A DNA stretch of 64,000 nt from Streblospio benedicti. Its lineage: Eukaryota; Annelida; Polychaeta; Spionida; Spionidae. The stretch is from NCBI GenBank assembly GCA_019095985.1, contig CM032660.1:60554092-60618091 (forward strand), read 5' to 3'. Below, in pieces: positions 40,767 through 52,533 of the stretch (positions are counted from its first letter, which is position 1; every line of letters starts with the position of its first letter). The notes under the pieces were generated by a model. It ran no database searches and was not told the origin of the DNA. It saw only the letters and a program-made list of their open reading frames with translations. The position numbers and the translations under genes were made by a program.

Positions 40767-42849
40767 TTCTCTGCAACAGTCAGTAAATCTGGGGTTGTCA
40801 CCAGGTGAAAATTACAAAACCACCAACACAGTAATCCGTAGCGGTTTCCTCTTCAGCAATGCACAGTTTGTCTGAATAACCTTTGAAATCCAGCATGTAC
40901 ATTATGTAAAGTAAATTACCGGTTGGGTAATATGCAAAACGAAATTAAATGATTTTGATTACAGCTAGTTTAATTTGTTTTTGCCTGTTGTCTTGCTTGT
41001 TTGACCATATTTTAGAACGTTGAAAGAATTAGGCGTAACAAATCTTTTAGGATTCTTTTTTTTCCTCTGTAGCTGCAGTACACATTTAAATTTATATGTA
41101 GATATTAGGCCTACAACAATACAATTTTAGATTTTAGCTTAATTCAAAGCACCGCAAACATTTGATTTTGAAATGCAAAAGTAAACCTTACCAGAAATAT
41201 TGGATAAATCTAGCTGTATCCGGTTAAAGCACTGACTGTAGCCTGCCTATGTGAATGAAAACAAGTGGTATGGTCACTGGCAGGTCAATCTTTTACTTAA
41301 GGTTTTCAATGGAAGTTTACACACCGTGAAATTAGGTCTACCAATCGCCCGTACATGTATGTATTGAAAGAATTGTGGGTAATAAACTAGTACGTTCAAT
41401 GCTCATTTGAAATCCAAATTTAATGGGTATCATGTTTCTACGTGTAGTAAGTTCTTAGTTACCCACAGGTCATCAAATTATGCACATCCATCTGTTATCC
41501 CATAATCGTTTGGCTCCATGACCATCACATATCTAGGGTAACAAACATACTGTAGTGTGTTTTTAAAGGTCAGTTTAAGAACACACGTTTGCAGCCGAAA
41601 TATTACTGAACATTATTCATATTAAGGTAATCTACGGGGAAGTGAGTTGCTGTGAGTTTAACAAAAACTTCCAGCGAAATGATTACGACCGTCAAGGGAC
41701 TCAAGTGCCAATAAGTAATAAGCCAGAATATATAAGGATGCAGATAAGGATACCGTAACAGACTTTACCAAAGGAAATAAACCTAAAGTTCAAATACCAG
41801 ACGCTCGTTTGGCAATAACTAATACTTTATACAAATCGCCACCTAACCAATTGTATAAATCTAACTGACTGACTTTCTTTAAGGACAAATGATTATCTTC
41901 CTAATTAAGAACGTTCCTGAGGCGTATCCCCGGCAGAAAATAAAGTATTAACATTTGGCTGAATTTTTTTTTTTATTTCAGTGGCTAAATAGTTCAAGAT
42001 TGTTGACCCGAATGTATAGAAACTGTGTATAGAATCATACGTGTAAATGTACGTAATAACCGACACCATCGCAACATGCTTTTTGGGGTGTTTAGATCGA
42101 TGTAATGGACAATATATATAATACAACGATGGGCGTGCGTGAAAGCACGCATGCACTCAGTTAAGGTCAAACTGCCTTAAATCATTAGCCCCTGTCTAAA
42201 TAGTCTATACATTAAGTAGACGTTTTTATATGTATCGAAAATAAAATGTAATGAACCTTATATGTATAAGTGCATCTTGTTTTATGATAATACACTAAAA
42301 AGCTACATGCCTAAAAGGGAATGTTTTTTTGATGGAAATTCATTTATCCTGGATATAACATATACAAGTATCACAATAGTGGGAATGTTATTTGGAGTGT
42401 AAAATGTGTGAGAGCATATGGAATCAGGATATTTCTTCACCTGTATGTGTTAAATTGTGAAGTGAATAGCAATCGTGACAACACATCTACACTATGTGGA
42501 TAATAATATGATGCTGATACTGATGAAGATTTTCTGTGTCTTGAAACCAAAGACGTACACCACTTCAAAAGATGTGTCATATCGCTCGTAATAAATACTT
42601 ACGTCAATGTAACCACAATTTTAACTGAGTCCTCAGCCAGTAAAATGTGCCAAGACAAGAGAAATTGATGTTACATGAAGTTATTGTCAACGATTACCCC
42701 ACCACCAAGGAGGCACCTCAGTCATGTTGAAACTATTGGCAGCAAGTAGCGACAAGGATTTATGTGTGGAATTGTCTTGGTAGGATTTATTAGAGGCCCC
42801 ACTTAGGAAGCTAAAGATTCATCCCGGTGGGAAAATTACCAGGTGAAAG
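40767..42849. promoter_or_regulatory. Shared upstream region of two divergent genes
   Basis: About 2.1 kb between the start codons of the amine oxidase (minus) and the sulfotransferase (plus). No coding region is seen. Both promoters should lie here, but I cannot point to specific elements. Confidence 0.4.
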
Positions 42850-43863
42850 ATGAAGGCGCTGCCACGGTACTTCCTCCTGGCTGCCGCAGCCCTCGTATTA
42901 TGCACCTTTAACCTGCTCGGGAACCACAATGCCTACTCGCCTTCCTCGCATACTCCGGGCAACCCACTAGAATTTGGAAATAAACTTGCAGGTGGGTTGA
43001 GCCCTAAGAAGCTAGCAACTGCTGCCCTCACCACGCACATATTCTACAACCGGGTGCCCAAATGCGGCAGCACCACTGCTAACACCATCTTCCAAGCGCT
43101 GGCCGAGAAGCACGGCTTCACCCTCCGTGAGTTCCCCATCTTCCCATCGCAACCAACCTATAGCTTCCTGGAGGCCGACTACCAGTTGACTTTTGCTAAA
43201 TGGTTCTACAAGTGCCAACGGCCATGCCTCGTGCAGAGTCACCTTAACTTTGTCGACTTTGACCGACTGCCACCACTGGAGCGGAACACGTCCATAACCA
43301 CACTGTACATCAACCTGGTGCGGGATCCCGTGGCACGCCTCCGTTCCTGGTATTACTTTGTGCGCTTCTCTCATCCACGGAACATGAGCGCTGCCAGGCG
43401 GAGCATGACCTACGAGCAGTGTGTGGAGCAACAGCAGCCGGAGTGCACCGAGCGCACAAGGGTCAACATCCTGGTGCCGTTCTTCTGCGGTCAGGAGCCC
43501 ATGTGCCGGGAGCCGGGGCCGGCCTCGCTGCAGCGCGCCATGAGGAATATACGGGAGCACTACGCCGTGGTCGGCTACCTGGAGAACGTGCGACAGTTCT
43601 ACCGGGCGCTGGAGTGGGTGCTCCCCGCATGGTTCTCGGGCGCTTCGGACATGTACGAGGACATGGAGGCGGCCAAGGTGTCGGTGCTGAGACGTGGCAC
43701 AAACCACACGGAGAAAGGGCTTAGCGAGACAGCGCACAGGCTGATTCACACAGTGCTGTACGAGGAGTACCAGCTCTACTACTTCATCAGACAGTATTTC
43801 CACTTGCAATTTGATAGTGTCTTGCATGCAAAAGATGACACAAACATAATGCTAACTGCGTGA
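42850..43863 (+). CDS. HS2ST/UST-type glycosaminoglycan 2-O-sulfotransferase
   Basis: A complete intronless 337-residue protein. Residues 6-23 are a hydrophobic signal anchor (type II Golgi topology). FYNRVPKCGSTT (65-76) is the 5'-phosphosulfate-binding loop for PAPS, HLNFVDF (131-137) carries the His that is catalytic in HS2ST, and INLVRDPVARLRSWYYFVRF (154-173) is the 3'-phosphate-binding segment. VPFFCGQEPMC (209-219) is the conserved cysteine block, and VGYLENV (241-247) aligns with VG.LEE. of the family. These enzymes transfer sulfate from PAPS to the 2-O position of uronic acids in heparan or chondroitin/dermatan sulfate. Family members are usually ~360-400 residues, so this is slightly short, mostly in the stem. 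Features of both HS2ST (NRVPK.GST) and UST (KCGS, CGQ.P.C) are present; I would not choose between them. GC-rich compared with its surroundings. Confidence 0.88.
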   Translation: MKALPRYFLLAAAALVLCTFNLLGNHNAYSPSSHTPGNPLEFGNKLAGGLSPKKLATAALTTHIFYNRVPKCGSTTANTIFQALAEKHGFTLREFPIFPSQPTYSFLEADYQLTFAKWFYKCQRPCLVQSHLNFVDFDRLPPLERNTSITTLYINLVRDPVARLRSWYYFVRFSHPRNMSAARRSMTYEQCVEQQQPECTERTRVNILVPFFCGQEPMCREPGPASLQRAMRNIREHYAVVGYLENVRQFYRALEWVLPAWFSGASDMYEDMEAAKVSVLRRGTNHTEKGLSETAHRLIHTVLYEEYQLYYFIRQYFHLQFDSVLHAKDDTNIMLTA

Positions 43864-45690
43864 TATTGGCCGAGAGCTGGGAAAACCAGCTTTGAAGATC
43901 TTATGGTATGAATACGCAGTTAAGTGATGCGGCTACTTTACATAGCAGCATATATAAAGTATTGATAGATTATAAAATGGATGTTGAAGAAATATACTAT
44001 GGTGTATTATCATTGTACCGCGACAAACCCTCAATAATGTCAATCTCTTGTCAAATAAACACTAATTTATCTATTTTTATTTATTTTTTAAATGAAAGTT
44101 AGAGCTCCATGCGACCGCAGGCAATATATATACATATGTTTTGAAACAATATCAGACGTACTGTCTACCATTCACTCACACCTAGAAATGTATACGGATT
44201 ACGTACTTTGCAGATTTGGATGAGAAAAAGTTAAAAACATTTTGTAATTTCCATGTTATGAACATCATGCGTGTTGTTTCTCTGCTCAATCATCTGTGCT
44301 TTATTTGCAAGCAAAGTGCGAAGCACACCAAAGATAAACAAATGTCTTCAGGTTTCATATACTTTTATTGTGTATACAGATGACCATCATGGATTTTTTT
44401 TTTGAAAATATTTAAGTATAGGCCGACAGTGTGACCCAATTTTAGAATCTGCGATCATGTAAAAGTGCCAGGATCAGGGGTGCGTATATGGAGAAATATA
44501 CTAAGCACTCCACTCTCAACCAATCAAAATACACTATTTAGGGGCGTGTCTCATTACAGTGACATAAATGTTGTAAAGGTGCCTTGTATGACATATTTTG
44601 ATAGTTGTGCACGAAAGCTGAGTATTTCTGTTCACAAATCAAAATTATTTGGAACTATTTTAAGTGTGTAAAAAATAAGTTAATGATAGTAATTTAGCGC
44701 GTCAAAGTTGAACTAGACGTGCAAACGCTGGGGTGACCACTTGTTTGGCTTAATTACACGACAATTCACTGAGAAAAGGGCATGATATCAAAATAGAATA
44801 AAGCAATCACTGAGACGTCTACTATTTGGAATTTATCACGTTTTCCTACTCATCCTTAATATTTGAGAGCGAAACATTTGTTAACAGAATGATGTGGACA
44901 CAAAATGGCTATTTTAGCCTTATACGTTGATCACCTCACTTTAACATTGGATGATGTTTAAAAAAGTAAGATGGATATAACCAATGAACATGAACGATTT
45001 GCAAGCTTCTTGGCTCATGGGCAATCTCTTCTATGCTATGTAATAAAATCTATTTCTTTTCTCTCTTTTTTTTGTATTCATTTACAGTATTATCTCCCAA
45101 GATTAACTAGGAGTCCGATAGATTTTGTAAATAGCCACAAATAAAAGAATGGCATATCCATACATATTAATTCTCACATTTTTGCAATATGTTAATAGAA
45201 TTATATGAAACATGGTAGAAATAGAAATATAGAAAACATGGTAGTGATATGAAAGACCTGTATTTTGACTTCTACACAAAAACAAACAAAACAAACAATA
45301 CTTAAAAGTATTTAGTTATCTTTATCACACAATTCTGACAGTAAGTACATTGTACAATCTCGTTAAACATGTAACATAGCATATCATAATTTGTTTCAGA
45401 ATATAAAAATTCCATACATTTTAAAGAGATGAGGTATAAAAATGTAAAATTTATGAAATAAATAACGTTTAAAACCAGAAATTACAGAATACACTGGTAT
45501 CTAAGAGTTAGTATGTTCCTTTGGTCCATTAATGAATGCTTTACAAAAAAAAACAAAAAAAAACAAAAAAAAACAATTTTCTCTTTTCAAAGAATGGAAC
45601 AAAATAATGTAGACTAACTACTATACCTGATATTGGCCAAACGCTGGCACAGCCAGCTTGAGGATCCTATACGTTAATCATCTCACTTAG
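43864..45690. other. Sulfotransferase 3' region with a repeated downstream block
   Basis: No further gene seen. The ~45 bases directly after the stop (GATATTGGCCGAGAGCTGG, CCAGCTTTGAAGATC) recur in diverged form at 45629-45680 (GATATTGGCCAAACGCTGG, CCAGCTTGAGGATCC). The latter copy runs into TACGTTAATCATCTCACTT, itself similar to 44922-44942. Confidence 0.45.
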
Positions 45691-45697
45691 GTATTCG

Positions 45698-46157
45698 CTC
45701 GAGGGGTAGGGGGGATGTCAGGCTATAATTGGGTACGGATGTGCCATTTTGATTTTTCATATAGCAAAATTTATTCAAAGTATACCCATAAATATACTAA
45801 ACCCAAAGTGCATCCATAGCATACTACAGAAATACACCAAGCAAACAGACATTTTCACACATTTATAGAAAACATTACATCGGAGATGAAAGATAAACAT
45901 ATTTATTAGCAAAGTTTATTGCAATTTCACATCACACATCACAATCATTAGTCAAATTGCCCTAGGATATATTTATCTCTAGAGATGTTGTCTTAAAATC
46001 AAGACCCAATAATATACTAATTTCTCAAAATATGAACCCAGCGATAATACAAATATCTAAAAATAGAACCCAGTGATATATCATGAGGCTGGAAAAGGTG
46101 ACCTATAAAAATGGCACATACGTACTTACCAAATGCATTTGAGATCCCCCCCGAGGT
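45698..46157. mobile_element. TIR element, ~460 bp, with TATTCG duplication
   Basis: Left end CTCGAGGGGTAGGGGGGATG and right end its diverged complement (GAGATCCCCCCCGAGG); inner parts of the arms share GTACGGATGTGCCATTTT and its complement. TATTCG lies on both sides (45692-45697, 46158-46163). No transposase; a non-autonomous DNA element. Confidence 0.6.
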
Positions 46158-46223
46158 TATTCGGTGCTGGAATCACAACCTAGTTTATGAGCAGGTTCAT
46201 TAGCTGTGTTAATCCCAATCGTA

Positions 46224-46435
46224 CAGTTAGTTATTCATATCAACAGCTATCACAATTTGACAACGTACGACAACTGTTTATTGTTGTCGAAGTATTGACA
46301 CACTTTCAATCCCGTGCGTCATAGTGTCTGCATTTTGACTTCACACTCTTGAAAAAGACAAATAGTTGTTGTCGAAAGATTGAGAATTATTCAAGTATCA
46401 AAATTGTAATAGCTGTTGATATGAAAAACTAACTG
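46224..46435. mobile_element. TA-flanked MITE, 212 bp
   Basis: CAGTTAGTTATTCATATCAA at the left and its near-complement (TTGATATGAAAAACTAACTG) at the right, ~38-bp inverted repeats, with TA on each side. Tc1/mariner-type ends, unrelated in sequence to the CAGTACTG family. Confidence 0.65.
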
Positions 46436-48840
46436 TATGAATCACAAGCTTGTTTCAACACGTTCTTAGGAGGAAGAATTTATGCCACAACATCAACGAT
46501 GCGTTCACTTTTAAACACCCTTGTCCATCGCATAGAAATGCAGAGACTATCAAAGGATTGAAATAGAGGAAAAGGTTGGGACGAGAGCAGTTAAATATAC
46601 TGAGAGGAAACATCTTCACTACAATGTCCTATTAGACGCTCTTTGGTATAGGACTTATTGGTATTGGAATTCCGTAGCACTTATTTGTTTTAGCGTGTGT
46701 TTTTCATTACCAGATCCTACCAAATCTTGCCTCACAGATTGGTTAGTTGTTTATTCAAATTCTGAACACATATTATATGTAAATTTCTAAATGTATGCTT
46801 CCCACGTGGCTCATCTGACTATCCACTATTCGCACTTGATAAATACCGATACACTCAAATTTCTCAAACTCCCTTGAGGGCAGATTTCGTTTCGTATAAT
46901 TAGCCTGTAACCAGGGCTGTACCTATTCAACATGAGGTTCAAATCATTACACTAAAAGACTGTGATTGTGGTTAAAAGTAAGAAAAAACACTGAACCCAC
47001 TGAGCTACCACAAATTGTGCAGGCATGACCGAATATCTGGGCTTTCACACAATGATGAAGCGTTCTGTGGAGACCCCTTTGCCTTTGGCGCTGACAGATT
47101 CCCAAATGCAGAACGTCAGATTTTCGTTAATATTGCTTCGAAATTCCCAACCGAATGTCAGTCTAGCCCAATTAGGGTTGTTTGTGCACCGACTGTTTGG
47201 AGATGAAACATTTTTATTGTTTTGCTCACCAGGCACCAAATTGCAAAAGTGTCCACTGACTTTATTCAGCCCAACACTGGATGCGATCTGCCTTTAAGTG
47301 GGTTGGTGTTTTTCAAATCATATCATGCATATGTTCAGAAAGTATGAGGGCGCTGCCTGCCGTATTTCTGCGTTTTGTAGCCTCGGCGTTTATTGTTTTC
47401 AAAACATGTCTAGCATATGCGTTTAAATGAGGGAGGTGTCTAATTGAAGGAGGGGTTAATTATCGCAAAATGATTTGATCACCTTAAGTTAGACACACAT
47501 GACGAAGTCACAGAAACATACTTTTGAAAGTAAGTTCAAATAAAAACGCCGCCACTTGCTTCCAAGTGTATAATTACAAGGATTAGTGTGTGATCCCACA
47601 CTCTTAACGTAATAAACATGATTTCCTTTTGGTAAATATATAGATATTCATATAATGGTGTAGATAGTCATATCAACGATGGTCTCAGCTTTAAAATGAT
47701 AGGTTAACTGTCAAAATCGGACTGATAATAACGAAGTTACAAGCAAACAATCGCATCGTAGGTAATGAACATATTAATCAACTTGGCGCCGGCGGTGTTC
47801 TCTTTGATAAGCGCTGGCTTTGAAAAGGCGTTAATACGAGGGAGGCGTTTATACGAGGGAGGCGTATATTGATTTAAAATTGTGTCTAACCCGGCGTCTA
47901 TTTGAGGGGGAGGCTACAATTTGGGCAGACTACAAAACAATAGGTACTCTGTGTAAAACATGCTTATAAATTTCATTACCCGCAACCCTCTATTACCCGT
48001 GTAAAATATATATCACCCACCTCCTCACTCTAGACTAATCCGCCACCCCAGGGATTCTGACAGACTGAAGCCTAACACCATTATCAATATGTTCAGAACG
48101 ATAAGAGAACATCAGTCAGAAATATGTGAATATTGCATTAGAAACGTATTAGACTGTATGTATTTCTTATCAGCATGTTTCTTTGCATTGCTTCTGAGAG
48201 AATAAGAACCATGGTTGAAAAAACGTATAACCATATAACTTCATGTTATATTATTCTGATAAAATAAAACAAAATAAGAAATTTCTGGTGAAATGAAATA
48301 GATCCTTCTTCTTTTCAAGTTGCAGTTAAACTGCACTATAAGAAAATCACGGTAAAATTACATTAGGTTGACATAGATGGTAATAGTCAAGTGCCTTCTG
48401 ATAGTAATGCCAATCAAATGTGGCGTTCTAAATTTTGCCTCTATGATAACAACCTTAAACAAGTAGATCTAAAAAATGTCACCCATGATAAACATAAAGC
48501 GGCCAAAATGTTGGACTTTGCAATGATCGACCCTGCCGCCATTTTGAAGACGCCCTACAGACCATAAATATACATTGGTACAGGCAAGGTGACACGAAGG
48601 AAACTGAGGAGGATCCATCACAAGAATACAAGCGGAAATCAAGGTCAGTAAACATGATAATGCCATTATATAATAGAACTCTTTATTTCATGGATGAATG
48701 ATGGTCTCATTTTATTATGCTTTCATTTTGGTATGTTACACATGTATAAGAAATATTTATTGTTGCATGAATTGCACTATATCAACTGGTAATTGCGTCC
48801 CTTCAGCAGATGAAGCAAAGCTTTGTGTTTCTTTCGTTAG
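46436..48840. other. Intergenic repeats, no gene seen
   Basis: Contains diverged direct copies of a GGGAGGCGTNTAT-type unit at 47390-47450 and 47815-47935 (GAGGGAGGCGTTTATACGAG, GGCGTCTATTTGAGGG), the look of a dispersed invertebrate repeat. Nothing else coding is supported. Confidence 0.45.
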
Positions 48841-48959
48841 TATCTAACTATGTATGTTTGCATGTTTGGAAGTCTATGAACAAGCTAGAGCATTTACCAA
48901 TGAACCGATTTTGTTCTAACCTTACACAACTGTGAGGTATGAGGTGACACCAAAGTGAT

Positions 48960-49400
48960 TGGATTTTGGGCTCTCTGCCAATTAAAGTGAGCTTTACACA
49001 AGTCCATTTATGGACCATTTTTAACATTTTTTGCGATATCCTTGATACTGCTTGAAATAAAACATTCAAACTTGGTACCATGCTTACATCACGTGTTCAA
49101 TTTTGGCACTTTGCCAAATTAAGTGTGATTTCCAGAAGGCCATTTTAGGTCTTCTTTTTGCCATTTTCTTCAATAGATACCACTTAACCATGAGCTCCAA
49201 AGTTGATACATTACTTACATACCTACCATCATCACTGTCTGATTTTAGCACTTTGCTAATTAAAGTGTTCCTTTCTTCTGTCTTTTTCAGCATTTTATCT
49301 ACTAGTTCCAATACAGAATGAAATATGAGCCCCGTATATGATACAATATTTAGTGGTGACCATCACCTATGTTGAACTTTGCTAACTAGTTGGTAAGTGC
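48960..49400. repeat. Decayed ~135-bp tandem repeat
   Basis: The block TTTGCCAATTAAAGTG recurs at about 48972, 49110, 49248 and, weaker, 49377, giving a period of roughly 130-140 bases with diverged intervening sequence. It abuts the second gap. Confidence 0.45.
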
Positions 49401-49414
49401 TCAGAGAGCACTGA

Positions 49415-49514
49415 NNNNNNNNNNNNNNNNNNNNNNNNNNNNNNNNNNNNNNNNNNNNNNNNNNNNNNNNNNNNNNNNNNNNNNNNNNNNNNNNNNNNNN
49501 NNNNNNNNNNNNNN
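49415..49514. other. Assembly gap (100 N)
   Basis: Exactly 100 N, again a placeholder for an unsized gap. The flanking sequences show no continuity of gene or repeat across it. Confidence 0.95.
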
Positions 49515-49689
49515 AACTTATTGCATGTAAAATGTTTTGTGTTTACTGGTCTTTTTTGCCGATTTCTAAAAGGACTCCCAAGGCCAGTTTATTGGAATTT
49601 TAAGATACATCCAATTTCATAATACATGTATAGATATATATAGTTCAATGTACAATTTCATCATGATCATGTGTTATACACTTTTTAAG

Positions 49690-49951
49690 GTCTCAAAAGA
49701 AGACTCTGTGCCCGAGTTGACTTCCACCATTGCGGGCGTGATCCTAACACTGATGGCAAACCTGAGGCACTGTTTCCTTGGAGACCAACCTGACTCGACG
49801 CACTTGGCCGACTTCGCTGCCAGTTTGCTAGATGGCGCTACCACAAACAACACGACCACTGGGTTCTGACAGCTGACCGGTGCCAGAACGATGTTTGCGT
49901 CGTCGTTGCAAGTTGTGCTGAGAGGGCTCATAGAGTATCTTATCGGAGCTA
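49690..49951 (+). CDS. NUP205: NUP205-like exon with internal TGA
   Basis: Acceptor TTTTTAAG, donor GTACGT. Encodes VSKEDSVPELTSTIAGVILT and MANLRHCFLGDQ, then TGA at the GF/QL boundary, then QLTGARTMFASSLQVVLRG and LIEYLIGA in the same frame. Confidence 0.6.
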
Positions 49952-50724
49952 GTACGTACTATAAAACATCTTTTGCAGGCAACAGTAGAAAAAATAGGGA
50001 TGTTGTCAGCAATAATGAAATATAGCAATTGTGAAAATGTAAAGTTTTCCCTAATTTTTGTGTTGTTCTTATTGGTGAAGTTTTTCCTGCATTCATAAAT
50101 ATTGATGTAGAAATCATATTCAATACGTTTTTGTGAAAATGTTATAAAAAAAGTTGTCCCATTCAAGCAGAGTGTTATGTAACATGTTACTAATATTGAA
50201 GTTAGATCCATCATATTTTTTTTAAAAATTAGTGTACTTTTTAATTTGAATATGCATTCTGATTTTTGAAAGAAAGTTGTGCAGCTTTGAATTAACTTTA
50301 ATTTAAAAAATCAGAACGGAGAACCTATATATATATATATATTTTGGAACTAGCAGAGGTAGTCTTATTATCTGGCTGTTTGTCAAAAAAAAGTTTAATT
50401 TGATCTTTGAAATTTTGCAGAATGTAAGATATTAGTTGAACTTCAACTGAACAATAAATTTGTCATCATAGCTGTGTATGAAACTTAAGTTGAGCACTAA
50501 CTTGTCTTGTATTTTAGAATATTAAAAAGTATTTTGCCTTTCATAATCTAAGATCCACAAAACAACAAAAAATTAGGTCATTATTTTTAAAAATCACATG
50601 TCTAATATATAATTTCATATACTGGTACAATTAAATACAGCATCCCTACATCCTGGATTACTCTTCTATAATAAAAAATTTATAAAAAAAAGTAAACTTA
50701 ATAAAGTAACCTCTTCAATTTTAG

Positions 50725-50882
50725 AACGTTCCGTTGGAATCGGTGCCAAACTGACGAACAAGGAGAATGAATACGAGAAGTTAACATCTGAGAATGTTGC
50801 TACTTTAAGCGGTTGCTACGGTGACAATCTGATGGAGACTGTGTGTAGAGATGCATGCGACGGCGGGCATGATGTGCGCCGG
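50725..50882 (+). CDS. NUP205: NUP205-like exon (CRDACDG motif)
   Basis: Acceptor ATTTTAG, donor GTAAGC. Encodes RSVGIGAKLTNKENEYEKL, TSENVATLSGCYGDNLMETV and CRDACDGGHDVRR. One extra Gly relative to the human CRDACDGHE. Confidence 0.72.
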
Positions 50883-51092
50883 GTAAGCAAAGCATTGATT
50901 TGAATTAGTGACAAAAGACCATTAAATCACTGAAGACAGTTTTCTTGATGTGGACTAAGCTTATTTCACAAGCCAGTCTTCTACTGGAATGGTTGTTTAC
51001 ATTTGCCATTTTAATAGCACAGCTATTTCTTTCCTCGTATACTAAAAGTTCATACCTGATATCAACTATAATCTTATATTTTATTGTAGCAG

Positions 51093-51175
51093 ATGCTCGC
51101 TCTAGCGGTTCTAAATGCGATCCTCACCATCGACAAGCAGTGGCTGGGCTACCTCAGCTCATTACTGAATAGAAA
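51093..51175 (+). CDS. NUP205: NUP205-like exon (MLALA motif)
   Basis: Acceptor TTGTAGCAG, phase 0. Encodes MLALAVLNAILTIDKQWLGY and LSSLLNRK. Donor GTATTT at 51176 is the best candidate, but its phase does not fit the next exon in the expected frame. Confidence 0.65.
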
Positions 51176-51314
51176 GTATTTATCAATTTCCTGTTAACTG
51201 CTAATTATGATATTATATAATGGTATGTAAAATTAAACATTTTTTCAAGTATTGTGTATTAGATTCACTTCTAAAGCTGATATTTTGTACTATATGGTGC
51301 ATTTCATTCATTAA

Positions 51315-52533
51315 CCCTTTGCCGGTCGGAAAGGCATTTATTTAACCCTTTGACGCCGTATTTTTGGACGTTTTAACGTATATTCACATCACACAAGGTC
51401 ATTGATTTTCAGATTTTTTGTTGTCGTAGAGTTCTGCAGGTTTACTGAAGAGCCTAAATATTATCATACTTATCCAGGACATGTGGAATGCGATGCAGAT
51501 TCTTATTTTCACACTTAGAGCTCATAATATTTCGTATTTTGTACGACATGTCCGTCGACGCCATCGCATGTTTTATCTCTCGATTCAAAACGTTGTCATT
51601 TGACAGCCCGAGGTGATCCGATGTTATGGTATGAATGCAAGGTGTTTTGTGACGTATAACCTACCATTCTCCGCAGAATGGCATACAGCATAATGTGAAA
51701 TTGTTAATATTAATATCGGACATACGTTTCATTCACAAAATAAGAGATTGCAGTCCTGTTTCTTTTGCTGGCGTCAACATTTTTGAGTGATCGTGCACTT
51801 GCTGCTAAATCTTCCGCTATTGCGACATGAAGACTAATAACACATTCCTGACACTTTCCTTGTGTATTCTATATCGTGTCCGCCAAACACTGGTAGATAT
51901 TATAAATGGCTCCATTTCATCATTATCGTTGAAATCTACATTTTATAGAGAAATAATTGTAGTCCACACTTACCGCCATATTAGCTGTCAATTTCGCTGT
52001 CGGAAATGCTTCTGATTGGCTGAAACAGTAGCCTTGCCCCAGCATGCGTATTTTGCAATGCTGCTATGCTTGTTAAACGCTGTTGGCAGAGGCTACAGCC
52101 TCAGAAATGGGCGTAAACGCAGGAAATATAATGAAGGAATAAATTATTTTTGTGAGGTCAGGGTTCACCGCATACTAATGAGTTGTTTACAAATAGATAG
52201 CAAAATGCACGCAAAATCTTTTGACACTAAAGCCGATGGGGTTTTGTGACGACAAATAATTATATTTAGTGGTCAAAGTTGAGTACCGAATACTGGTGTT
52301 TCATCTCTAAGTATGTCTTCTTTGAAAAAAATATATTATTTACTATAAAAAATGGTTTATAGCGAAATAAGGTGATGACTAATGAATGGAGTAGGCGATT
52401 TTGAGTCACCACGTGGTCTTGTACGATGCATGTTGCAGACGGTTTGATAGGTACGAGCGTTTGAAGAACGTATGTTTTAGACCGATTTTATGGCATGCAT
52501 TAAGGCATAAATGCCTTTCCGACCGGCAAAGGG
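51315..52533. mobile_element. Overlapping TTAA-flanked TIR pair
   Basis: A perfect 26-base inverted repeat (CCCTTTGCCGGTCGG... at 51315-51340 and its complement at 52508-52533), each with TTAA outside (51311-51314 and 52534-52537). This is the geometry of an intact piggyBac-like miniature element, but it overlaps the larger palindrome rather than nesting within it. Confidence 0.6.

Noticed and set aside
43012-43827. 271-codon open frame on the minus strand
   Set aside because: Antisense shadow of the GC-rich sulfotransferase exon; no domain and no independent support.
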